A stretch of DNA of 64,000 bases from Pogona vitticeps (lineage: Eukaryota; Chordata; Lepidosauria; Squamata; Agamidae), in NCBI RefSeq assembly GCF_051106095.1, contig NC_135783.1, positions 326,013,322-326,077,321 on the forward strand, in the 5' to 3' direction. Numbering within the stretch: the first letter of the stretch is position 1; each line of letters opens with the position of its first letter. The notes beneath the pieces were generated by a model that did no database searches, was not told the origin of the DNA, and saw nothing but the letters and a program-made list of their open reading frames with translations. Positions 11,886 through 22,450 of the stretch are shown in pieces. The translations under genes and the position numbers were made by a program.

Positions 11886-12881
11886 TTAGTTTTCATGCCC
11901 AAATAAGGCATGCAGGAATAAGGTTTCTCAGTTTTACACCCAAGAAGAAATGTTATCTCCCTCCTTCTTGATCACAAACATATGCTTCATTCATCACCAG
12001 TTTTCTCCCAGCTACTTCTTGGCTTTTAAAGTTGTAAATGGTCTGGGACTGGGGGTCCCAAAGACTGCCTTTCCCCCCTACAAACTGACTTGCTTATTGA
12101 CATGACAGGAGTACATTCATTTCAGAATGAATGAGCTATTGAACTGCATAATTTTCAAGTAGCTATTCTTTAAATGAGACCTACACTGTATACTGTTTCA
12201 TATGCCATTGCACTGAAGAAATGAAGCAGTTAATTTCTCAGTGATTCTTGCTGGAGCATATGTGTGTGACAAAGCCTGAGCCCAATGAAATGCAAACTAA
12301 ATGGGACTGATTTTCAGCTGAGTGAATCTTCAGTTCTTCCAGGCTAGGACTGCGTACTTAGCACTGTTGGGACATGGTTGTTAGCAGTTTAATGTATGCT
12401 TTGATGATTGCAGAGGGACTTAACTAACTGCTTCGAAATGTGTTGCAGGCTTAAATTGTCTTTGACAATACACAAGTCCTGAAGAGCTCTTCAGGATACA
12501 ACAAAACTCACAGAGCCTCCAAAGAGGATGTTGAACAATATGGTGTCTGTTCAGTTTGATTAAAGTTCAAGAAACTCTGAATATGGGCTGTTGGTTAGCT
12601 GTGGAGCAAAACTAGGAATGCAAATATTAGCCAAAGTTCAAAATAAATACACATTAAAGATCTCTGTGCAGAACATATGTAGTATCCCAAATCTGAAAAA
12701 AGGACAGTCCACAGGGTACTATATGATATTTTTGAAGATGGCATAGTTTGACAAAGCTTGTCTGTCTCTTCCAGTCCTTCTTGCCAAGAACACAAAGCAA
12801 TGCAGAAGTCAAGAGTCTTGTTACCAAAGGCAAAGTTAGAACATAGTTACGTTAGGAGAAAAAACATATTTGAATGAGGGT
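11886..12881. other. Unique spacer, nothing recognised
   Basis: No repeat ends and no supported frame. Confidence 0.4.
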
Positions 12882-13130
12882 TTTGTTGTTTAGTTGTTAA
12901 GTCATGTCCGACTCTTCATGACCCCATGGAACAGAGCATGCCAGGCCCTCTTGTCTTCCACTGCCTCCCGGAGTTGGGTCAAATTCATGTTGGTAGCTTC
13001 GGTGACACTGTCCAACCATCTGTCGTCCCCTCTCCTCTTGCCTTCACTCTTTCCCAACATCAGGGTCTTTTCCAGGGAGATTTTTCTTCTCATGAGATGG
13101 CCAAAGTATCAGGATCTGTCTTTCCAGTGA
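12882..13130 (-). mobile_element. Bov-B LINE 3' end
   Basis: Plus strand GTTGTTTAGTTGTTAAGTCA, then GACTCTTCATGACCCCATGG. The minus strand encodes peptide pieces such as NMNLTQLREAVEDKRAWHAL and HGVMKSRT, the conserved Bov-B ORF2 C terminus. 5'-truncated. Confidence 0.88.
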
Positions 13131-13680
13131 ATGAGGTTTAGCATTTTTTTATTTTTTTTTCTAAAAAGGTGACTACACAATGTACATGGAAGTTCAGACA
13201 TTTCCCCCAAGAAGCATTATTTTCCCTTTGGTCTGAAAGTGAGGTGTTTTGCTGTCTGGGAAGAAGCTTGCTTAATTTAACTTGCCTGTAAAATGCAATT
13301 CAGTGTGAATCCTTTTGGCTTATGAGATCACCACTATTGCTGCAAATTGTGTCTAGGAGTTTGCCACTTACACCAATTAGTGATTCACTTATTTGAGAGT
13401 ATCATTTTTCACTTAAGTAGCTGTGAGATCTTTTTGTTCACTTCCATTCAGTCAACCTTCCAAACAGAGATGCAGAGTAAATATGTTCCAGGGACTAAAG
13501 CTGAGAGGGAAGACTCTTCTACCACTGATATCCATTCTGTTCGTAGATTGACACACTTTGATATAACCCTACTTTTATAATATAATGGCTAAAATTGTGG
13601 ACCATGACTCACTTAAGCCTAATAGCATAATAAACTTTAGCTCTTTTTAAAAATCATATATATATAATTTGAGGCAATTT
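13131..13680. other. Unique spacer
   Basis: Nothing recognised apart from a T run at 13145-13160. Confidence 0.4.
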
Positions 13681-13742
13681 TGAGGTCTTGGGAAGGGAAT
13701 TGAATATATATATGTTTGCATATACACAATTTGCAGCAACAA

Positions 13743-14030
13743 ATCCAATTTAATTGGATTTGATTTAATAAAGTGTGACCCATATTTAATCCATATCACT
13801 GTCTCGCTTCTTTATTCCGGCAATTGGGTGGGCAAGGAACCTAAAGCAGCTTTGAGGTCTTGGGAAGAGAACTGAATATATATTTGAGAGTATATATATT
13901 CAATTCCCTTCCCAAGACCTCAAAGCTGCCTTAGGTTCCTTGCCCACCCAATTGCCGGAATAAAGAAGTGAGACAGTGATATGGATTAAATATGGGTCAC
14001 ACTTTATTAAATCAAATCCAATTAAATCAA
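13743..14030. repeat. Large near-perfect inverted repeat
   Basis: Left arm about 13743-13880 and right arm about 13893-14030, with a loop of roughly a dozen bases near 13885. Both arms contain GATTTAATAAAGTGTGACCC, TCTTTATTCCGGCAATTGGG and GAGGTCTTGGGAAG in opposite orientation. A third partial unit (GAGGTCTTGGGAAGGGAATTGAATATATA) sits just outside, near 13681-13710. The arms are the terminal part of a Ngaro-like element (next entry), so this looks like two element ends facing each other. Confidence 0.85.
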
Positions 14031-14400
14031 ATCCAATTGTATATCACTGGCCTCATCAAATAAGGGGGCCTGCGGTGGTGCGGAAACAGGCAAAGGCAGG
14101 GTATCCAAAATACCCCTAGATCAGTCAATGGTCGAGTCCCAAGTCCCAGGTTCCAGTGGTCTTGAAGACAGCAGGAACCTGGCCGGCCTCTAATAAACAC
14201 CCCAGACCTCCAGACATCTTTACTTGATGACTGTTGGTCCGGAAGTGACCCAGCGCATCTTCCCACCGCCGGCCCTGTAATTGCACGATCCGCAGAGCCG
14301 GGAGGTTGGATGCGCTGTTGGCTCACGTGAATTACCAATGAGATACACCGAGACAACCTGTTTTTCTACACTACCCACCAGTGTGACCGAAATAACCACC
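13895..14400 (-). mobile_element. Ngaro-like element, 3' terminal fragment (fossil)
   Basis: Read on the minus strand this matches the 3' end of the Ngaro element at 55.44-55.86 kb in order: GTTGTCTCGGTGT, a CCTGGGACTTGGGACTCG-like stretch, CCATTGACTGAT, CACCGCAGGCCCCCTT, AATAAAGTGTG and TCTTTATTC. It holds only non-coding 3' sequence, so it is a broken fossil. It is diverged from the 55-kb copy and therefore probably from an older or different subfamily. Confidence 0.8.
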
Positions 14401-14804
14401 AGTCAAGTGCCAACAAACCCTTCTCAAGTGTGGGATAGGTGAAAAAATCCCCCCATCCAACAGCCAATCAGGATGAAGGTCAAAAATTCTCCCCCGCCCG
14501 CCCTCCTTGCCCAGGAAAAAGCTGAAATTGCTCATTTCAGTTCTGTTTCCATTTTTCCCCCTTTTTTTCTCCTGAGATCTCTGTATATTCAAATTTTGAT
14601 CAACAAGGGCAACCTTAGTGCCTTCAACTGGCAGCTTACTGGTTACGTTTATATCTCAGCTTTCATGGTAGTATACATGATTCTCCTCCAAATTTATCTT
14701 CATGATAATCTTGTGAGATACATCAAGCTAAGAGAGAATAAGTAGCTCAAGGTCACCAAATGGATTTCATGGCTCATCAGGGACCTGAACTTGAATCAGC
14801 TAAG
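14401..14804. other. Unplaced sequence beside the Ngaro fragment
   Basis: May include more of the Ngaro-like fossil upstream of its 3' UTR (a C-rich stretch around 14450-14520), but I cannot match it to the other copy. Confidence 0.3.
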
Positions 14805-14937
14805 GCAGTGTTTCCAACGTTGGGTCCCCAGATGTTCTTGGACTAAAACTCTTTAGAACCCTTAGCTACTAGATATGCTGGCCAGAATTTCTGAGAGCTG
14901 TAGTCCAAGAACATTTGGGGACCCAAGGTTCAGAACC
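14805..14937. mobile_element. Palindromic hAT-type MITE
   Basis: Left CAGTGTTTCCAACGTTGGGT and CCCCAGATGTTCTTGGACTA; right TAGTCCAAGAACATTTGGGG and CCCAAGGTTCAGAACCATTG. Flanks AGCTAAGG and TTCTAAGG match at 6 of 8 positions, consistent with a decayed 8-bp duplication. Confidence 0.65.
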
Positions 14938-15539
14938 ATTGTTCTAAGGCTCAGTCCATCAGTAGAACCACAATATCACATAGTCAATATGTTGTGTAAT
15001 TCTGTACTGTCTATTAGGTATGTGCTAATTCTGAATGTACGTAATGTCTCTTTTTAAAATATGTGGTGGCTAAGACGTTACCATCCAATCAACTATTATA
15101 TTCTGCCACATTTAAAATCTAACACACACACAACTTCACTACCTGTCAGCGAGCAGCACAGAGGGTGGGAGAGGTTTCCTTCAACCATGATTTCTTTGGA
15201 ACCACAGGGAGCTTAAAACATATTACCAAATAAATATTTATTAAATGACCCTTTTGAAAAAATGTAAAGGAAAATGGATTTGAGCTCAATGATGAAAAAT
15301 CCCATTGCTCTCCATGAACAGAAGGGAAAAATGATTTGAAAAGATGCAAGCAGCAGAGAAGCCATTCATATGAATTGCAAAAAAAGAATTAGAAAATACA
15401 GCTTTCTGCCTTTTAAAAATGCATAGGGTGGATGCTTTTACACCTTACCAAAGACTCCTAATCATAAAAACTTTCAATCCAATTTTTATTCTCCCTTTTC
15501 AAGAGTTCTTCATTTAATACATGAAAAGCATGTCAAGAT
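14938..15539. other. Unique spacer
   Basis: Nothing recognised. Confidence 0.4.
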
Positions 15540-15672
<133 letters not shown>

Positions 15673-15744
15673 TCTCTCAGTGCTGATCAGGAACATATGT
15701 TCTCAGTCTCTCCACATCAAACAGATGCATCCCTATCAATCAGC

Positions 15745-15880
15745 GAGTCCCAACCTTGGGTCCCCAGATGTTCTTGGACTAAAAACTTCCAGAAGCCTTC
15801 ACCATTAGCTGTACTGGCCAGGATTTCTGGGAGTTGTAGTCCAACAACATCTGGGGACCCAAGGTTGGTAGCCACTGCTA
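15745..15880. mobile_element. Palindromic hAT-type MITE
   Basis: Left CAGCGAGTCCCAACCTTGGG and GATGTTCTTGGACTA; right GTAGTCCAACAACATCTGGG and CCCAAGGTTGGTAGCCACTG. Flanking octamers CTATCAAT and CTATAGAT match at 6 of 8 positions. Confidence 0.65.
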
Positions 15881-17693
15881 TAGATACTTAAAATGGAGTT
15901 TTTACACATCTTTGTAACTATACACAGCACAGAAGCTTCTGGAAGCTGCACAGTGCATAAGAGAGCCCTGATTCAAGCTAAGCGCTGCTTTGGGTTTTCT
16001 TTTCTTCTACTACTACTACTTTTTTTTTTGCTTTATTTGGAAACTCAGAAGTTCCCCTCCTTTGAACTGTTTTCCAAATAAATTCCAAAGAGGAAGCACA
16101 TTTCTAATTTCTGCTTATTGAAATGGCTTGGTTTTTAAAAAAAATATATATATTCATACCCTTTCGTGCCAATTTTAAATTTTACAATGTCATTGAGAAG
16201 GTCTACGTGAGAATCTACACTTTCAAGATTTATGATCACTATATCATTTCACTCCCCCCTTTTCTGCCTTCCTTTTCTTCTCCTTCCATCTACCAGTGAG
16301 TACACATCTCCATCTGTTCCAAACATACGCAGTCTAGACCAGATGTGACCTGCAATTTGCCGAATGGGAGAAGAACATACAGAATGCTGTCTGCCATCTG
16401 TTAGTACAGAAACCAGCAGAAAGGCATCCTGGCATCTCAACAGATTTCTCCCAGTGGGAAGTAGCAAATAAAAATCATGCTTCTTCTCTCCCCCCCCCCA
16501 CCGCTTATTAAAAAAACCAAAACTTCTGACAGCTCCTTTGCACCAAAAGCAGCTTGTGATAAAGCTGTGACAGGTAATGTCTAAATGGCTCCATTCCACT
16601 CCACTCCGAAAATGATTTCACACTTCCTATAAATACACTCTTTTTCTGCCACAAACAACAGTTCAAAAAACATATCGGTTCTTGTTAGAACACTGCACAG
16701 GAGAGTTGCTTTCAGAAGCCAGGTGGTCTAAAGGAGAGATCTGTTCTTTTCCTTTTCTACCTTTGTTTTCAGGACACATAAAGAGATGCCTGGGGGAAAT
16801 GAAGGTAATGAGGCAGGTGTCAGCAGCAGTTGCAAACAAAAAGTTCCTCACACACAGCGTTCTACATCATAGCTGTACCACCACTGAGCAGCTTGTGCTT
16901 AATTTTTAAAGGGATCAAGTTATAACCTAACAGGTGGCCTTATGTGTTGTTCACTTAGCAGTCTAAACTGTTTGGCAAGTCTGTTGTTGCTACCTTTTTG
17001 CTGGGGATCCAGTCATCAAGGCAAAGGGGTACAGAGGCCAAATTAAACGATGAGGATTCAAAAACTGACAGAGAACGTTTTAACCTCCAAGGAGGTTCTC
17101 TTGCTTCTTTTAAGCTAGCCATCATAGAACAGAGGAACTCCTGAGGGAGATTAAAACTAGAGATTGGAGCTCTATTGGCTGGGGGATTCTGGGATTTGTA
17201 ATCCATGAGTAAATTTTCCAAGTTATATTGCCGCTGGCTGCATTACTCTTTCCTAGGATGCACCCACCAGGGTCTAAATCGAGTGACAGTTTATTATTAC
17301 ACTGCGTGTGCTAACTGGTTTCCCTTGAGCTAATGTGCTTGTATTGCCTGCAACAGTTTAGTGAGAAACCATCACTAATTACATAACAGCCCACAGTCAC
17401 ACTCCCAAGTATGTCTTCTTCCTCCCTCCTCAAATTCAACCAGAACCACTTACATGGGATGCATTTTTAATGTTGTTCCACATGCAGTTTTTAAAATGTC
17501 TACTTAATCCAGCTACAGGCTATGTCAGGCAGAAGAGTGTATGCTACAAATGCTTTTTCAAAATCCCCCACATCATTTCTAGAAAGAAAGATAAGGAGCT
17601 GCTATTTTACTTCCAGGGGAAGGAGACCCCCCCCCCAAAAATGGTCTCAGTAGTAGAGTACACCATAGGCAGTGGTGGTAGCATGCTTTGTTC
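15881..17693. other. Unique spacer, nothing firmly recognised
   Basis: Contains a short hAT-MITE-like stretch near 17185 (GGGATTCTGGGATTTGTAAT) but no complete element. No supported coding frame. Confidence 0.4.
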
Positions 17694-17850
<157 letters not shown>

Positions 17851-19619
17851 TCTTCTTCCTCAAACCATTTTTCCCTTCCTTTCTGCAACTGGAAGTGTCA
17901 ACAACAATAACTATGTTGGCAACCTGTCCATCATTCTGCTTACTACAAAATGGCATCTGCCTAGTGTCATTCTCTAGGACATCATGGTGGTGGTGGTAAA
18001 TGTATCAGGGCACTAGCCCTTTTTTTAAAAAAAGGAGGTATTTTGGGGATATTTCTTCAAAGCAATGTTCTATTGCTAGGGGAGTCTGTAAAAGAAATAT
18101 TCCAGAAAATTTGTCAGCTAGATGACTTTCTGAACATTTAGTATCATTCATTTTTTGGCACTGTCTCCTGATGATCTGAAGTTACATTTTGGAGAGGTCA
18201 TGATAGGTAAATGTGGGTCTTCCATCATGTGTCTGAAGAAGTATGTGTATGGATTCTGTAATTTGTAAATGCTCATTAAGTAGCTGTTAAACTTTTATTT
18301 TAGTGTTTGGTATCTTTTTTGCTGAAAGAGACTAAGACAGTTACATTGCTGAAAAATCACCCAAAGAAAAGAGCTTTTTCATCTTCATTCTCATTCAGAA
18401 CTTCTTTTGGTTATATTTCTGAGCTTACTGTAACACTGCATAATAACCAAGGTTTCTGGATCCTCTCACCCCTTAAATTACACGTCTCTTTATCATTCTG
18501 CAACTTCCCAGGTTACTCATCACATCCTTACCTAAACATTTTGTAGGAAAGGAATTACCTTATAAGATCTTAAGTGTGGAAAGCTACTGGAATGGGATGG
18601 CTACTGGCTTCCTCAGAAATCATTGCACAACTATGCACTAGAAACAGGCGCAAACTGCTGGTTCCACAGTTCATGCCTGGTTGTTTAGCAGCTGAAAAGA
18701 TGTTCAGCTCTTCAAAGCCCCACCTCCTCCATTAGGTGCCCACTTGGAGGCAATAGCCTGGCTTCCCCTGCCCTGCCTCCTCCAAGCACTGCATCTGAGT
18801 AGGTGCTGACCTGCTAGATAGACCAGCATGAACTGCTGAGCCTGCAGTTCATGCCCGTCTCTATTGTACACACACTTCTCAGACATATCTTCAGCAAGGT
18901 GAGACTTCTGAACCTCATCTATGTATACTGGGAGAAAATTGAAGCACAACACCAGTCTTTGTTTTTACTGGGCTAATCTTTCTGCCCTCCCAAATTCATA
19001 GATATGATACATTTAGATTTTTTCCCCACAATCTAAACTTAAGAGCTACAGAAGGGCCTCCAGATCAGTGGGACTGGTATTCAGTTTTAGTTATCTGTAG
19101 TATGACCGCAGCCTTCTATACAACATATAAGGGGTGGCTTTCTGGCCTTTGTCCAAACTTCTTATGGCCTTTGCCTCCTAGAATGTTGCGTGTAGGTTTC
19201 ATTGCTACCCATGATTTCAGGCATTTGTGATCATGGAATGGACCTCCTGTGAACACGAGGGTCCTGCGGTGCTTCTACTATGTAGTCATCTGGCCATCTG
19301 ACAACTACCAACTTCCCAGTGGACTGATGCAGAGCAAACATGTTCTTAATGTTCTATAGGATGAAACATTCAGCATAGATTCCTTTATATGGTCACAACA
19401 CTATACTTTTATAAAAGAGTTCTTCCACCCATGAGTCCATGCTAAGGTAACCAGTAAACCATGCCATTTATTATGTAACCTCAGCCACACAGAATGTGAT
19501 GTTATCAACACCTTCCAAAACAATGCTGACATCATAATTAATGTTAAATTAATACTTCATTGAGATAAAAGGGAACTGTGTGGTCATTACAAAACATAAA
19601 TGCAACAGTAGGATATACC
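17851..19619. other. Unique spacer
   Basis: No repeat signature or supported gene seen. Confidence 0.4.
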
Positions 19620-19620
19620 T

Positions 19621-19660
<40 letters not shown>

Positions 19661-20085
19661 TTTATATGCCGCCCACACTACCCAAAGGTCTCTGGGCGGC
19701 TTACAGCATTTAAAATACAATAAAGATATGTACAATTAAAATACAATTAATATATATATAAAATTGCCATCAGACCCACAGTTAATATTATTTCAGTTAA
19801 AAGCCTTCTGGAACAGGAAGGTTTTGACCTGGCGCCGAAATGTCATCAGTGTCGGCGCCAGACGAATCTCAGTCGGGAGGGCATTCCATAGTCTGGGGGC
19901 AGCTGCCGAAAAGACCCTTTGTCTGCAAGCCGTCCCTCTTACCTCCTTGAGGGATGGCTCTTTCAAAAGGGCCCCCTGGCTAGATCTTAACTGCCGGGTA
20001 GGCTCATATGGAAGGAGGCGGTCCTTCAGGTATCCAGGGCCCAAGCCGTTTAGGGCTTTATATGTCAAAACAAGCACCTTTATAG
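19620..20085 (-). mobile_element. L2-clade LINE 3' end, 5'-truncated
   Basis: Same family as the copy at 3.6-5.6 kb. The (TTTA)n tail at 19620-19660 is followed by the GCCGCCCACACTACCC end. A minus-strand frame encodes VLTYKALNGLGPGYLKDRLL, LRSSQGALLKEPS and AAPRLWNALPTEIRLAPTL, the ORF2 C terminus. That frame is uninterrupted over about 95 codons, so the copy is younger-looking than the first. It is truncated at about 20085, where sequence identity with the other copy stops. Confidence 0.85.
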
Positions 20086-20904
20086 AGCACAAAATAATAA
20101 CAGTCATATAATCTGCAAACGTTTGATGATCATCAGACCCTTATCCTCCTGAGGGATAATGGATGAAATAAACAACCAATGAAAGGATTTCTGGTAAATG
20201 TGGAGCACCCAATCTACACAGAAACATAGGAAATGGGGGAAAGAAGATCATGGGTGGGTCCATCAAAACAATGATCTTATCATTGTTTGCTAATAGTAAC
20301 CATCCCCAGGGAAGTTGGTAACTGGTACAGATCTTAATGGAAGCTTTTTAATGGTAGCTTTCAACAGTTGTTGAAAGGCCTTGTGGGTGACAAGAACATC
20401 AAACATATTTAAGTACTTTGCAAATGTTTTATATTGTCATTCATCACTGAAAAGCAGGCATCTATGGGATTATTTCATTGGTAAAAAAAGAAAATAATTA
20501 TTATGCCATTGTTTCAGTCTGCACGGTCATCTCCAAATGCACATGCTGTTGTGTATGGTATGGTAACGCACTTGGCAATACACTTTATACATTGTGTTAC
20601 TTGGGATATTAGTATGCCAATGCACTTTCTACCTACCCACTATAAAACAAGCCATAGCTCATAGGATTTATGGAAATTCAGAAAATTTCAGATAGGAAAC
20701 TAAGTAGGTGGCTTATAAGGGTCAGAGAAGTTGTCTAACTAGCTCTGTATTGTCTACTCTGACCAGCAATACCTCTCCAAGGCTTCTCATCACTGCTAAG
20801 AAATCCTTTAAAAAGCAAAAGTGGAGCAATTGCACCTAGGGCATTTCTGCAGCCAAAGTATGTGCTCTGTTGCCAAACATCTCTTCCACAAAACCTAAGC
20901 ATAT
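20086..20904. other. Unique spacer
   Basis: Nothing recognised. Confidence 0.4.
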
Positions 20905-21036
20905 TCAGAATTTCAGTGGTTTCGGTATCTGGCTGTGGAGCCAGAGGTTGGGAATTCAGTTCCTCACTGTGCCTCCTTGACAAGAGCTGGACTATACGCT
21001 CCCTTCCAGCTCTGCAGTTCTAAGATGATGATGAAG
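20905..21036 (+). mobile_element. tRNA-derived SINE, short form
   Basis: TCAGTGGTTTCGGTATCTGG (A-box region) and GAGCCAGAGGTTGGGAATTC (B-box region) resemble a tRNA head. The 3' end is CCCTTCCAGCTCTGCAGTTC followed by GATGATGATGA. The same 3' end recurs at 40.46 kb. The SINE abuts the 3' end of the CR1 that follows. Confidence 0.6.
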
Positions 21037-21658
21037 ATCATAGAATCATAGAATATTGAAGTTGGAAGGGGCCTATAAGGCCATCGAGTCCAACTCCCTG
21101 CTCAATTCAGGAATACAAATCAAAGGATATCTGCCAGGTGGTTGTCTAAATTGCTCTTGAATGCTTCAATCTTGGAACACTCACCACCTCTTGAGTTAAT
21201 TCATTCCATTGCTATAGTGCTCCAAAAGTTAGAAGGTTTTTCCTGATATGCCTGCACTCAGGGATGGTTGAGAAGAGATCCTGCTCCTCCTCTGTATGAC
21301 AGTGTTTCAAATATTTGAAAAGTGGTATCATATCACCCCTCAGTCTTCTTTTCTCAAGACTCAACATGCCCAGTTTTTTCAGTCTTTCCTCATAGGGATT
21401 GTTTTCCAGCCTCCTCCTCATCCTTGTGGCCCTCCTCTGAACTTTTTCCAATTTGTCAGTATCTTTCTTGAAGTGTGGTGCCCAGAACTGGACACAGAAC
21501 TCAAGATGAGGCCTAACCTGTGCCGAATGGAGGAGAACTAGTACCTTGCCAGATTTGGAGACTATACTTCTGTTAATGCATCCTAAAATAGCATTTGCTT
21601 GTTTTGTAGCCACATCACACCATTGGCTCATATTCAGCTTGTGATCTATGATGATTCC
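21037..21658 (-). mobile_element. CR1 LINE, 3' half (split by an LTR element)
   Basis: The plus strand starts ATCATAGAATCATAGAAT, the reverse complement of the CR1 3' terminal repeats. The minus strand encodes an intact stretch of about 150 codons from the ORF2 C terminus: IIIDHKLNMSQWCDVATKQA, ILGCINRS, VRPHLEFCVQFWAPHFKKD, KLEKVQRRATRM and GMLSLEKRRLRGDMIPLFKY. It continues at 26983 beyond the inserted LTR element. Together the two parts cover much of the reverse transcriptase, but a central segment is missing. Confidence 0.88.
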
Positions 21659-22180
21659 TGTGACAAACCCAGACCTACTGGGATCTGCCACACGTTAACT
21701 GAGCTGCCACCAACCATTCCCTATAAGAAGTCACACAGACCAGGGATGGATTTTTAAACAAATAAAGAACAAGGTTTATTAAATACAACACACAGGGAAA
21801 ATAAAATGATTAGGTGAATAAGATATAGTAACGTGGCTTAATCTCATTCATACATGCATACAGTTTGGTTCACACAGAACACTTAACTTGAAGCACAGAC
21901 CCTGAACCTATCAGTTCTGGCTAACCAACAGACACCTGAACCTATCAGGTTGGTACTGACACACAGTAGTACCCTGTCTGACACACAGACTCCCACACCA
22001 GCTTCTTCTTCCCAGCTGCTGCTTCTTCACATCCCAGTGTCTGCTGAACTTCACCACACACGCTCCACATATATATACAGTACAGCCCCTCCTCCTGATG
22101 TCCCGCCTTCCACTCCCCATAGGATGGAACTTTCCCTCCAAACCCATGACAGACAGGTAACATCAGTGCTGTATGTAACA
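21659..22180 (-). repeat. 3' LTR of the Gypsy-type element
   Basis: 522 bp. On the minus strand it carries a TATATATA stretch (near 22071-22079) and, about 290 bp further on, an AATAAA signal (reverse complement of TTTATT at 21775-21780), giving a U3-R-U5 layout. Termini are TGT...ACA. Confidence 0.92.
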
Positions 22181-22200
22181 CCTCCCCTCTTTATAAGTTG
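22181..22200 (-). other. Polypurine tract next to the 3' LTR
   Basis: The minus strand reads AAAGAGGGGAGG directly before the 3' LTR, the expected plus-strand primer for an LTR element. Confidence 0.7.
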
Positions 22201-22450
22201 TTTTGTAGGGGGAAAGCTAAGGTGCTTTTTCCCAAAAAACAACCTGGATAAAACACACAACAGTTATATATACAATATCATACTTACTTATACTTACATT
22301 CTAAGTTAACCATAGCAATTAGGCATTTAAACATTTACCATATACATTACATCAATTTACCTTTATTCATACAAACCAAGTTCAAAAAACAGGTACATTT
22401 AACTTTTTGTCATCAATATATATACATAGTCCATGTTTCTTTCGCCGTCT

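Noticed and set aside
21911-22309. Small frames inside the LTRs, repeated identically in both LTRs
   Set aside because: They are LTR sequence; composition and overlap with TATA and poly(A) signals argue against coding.
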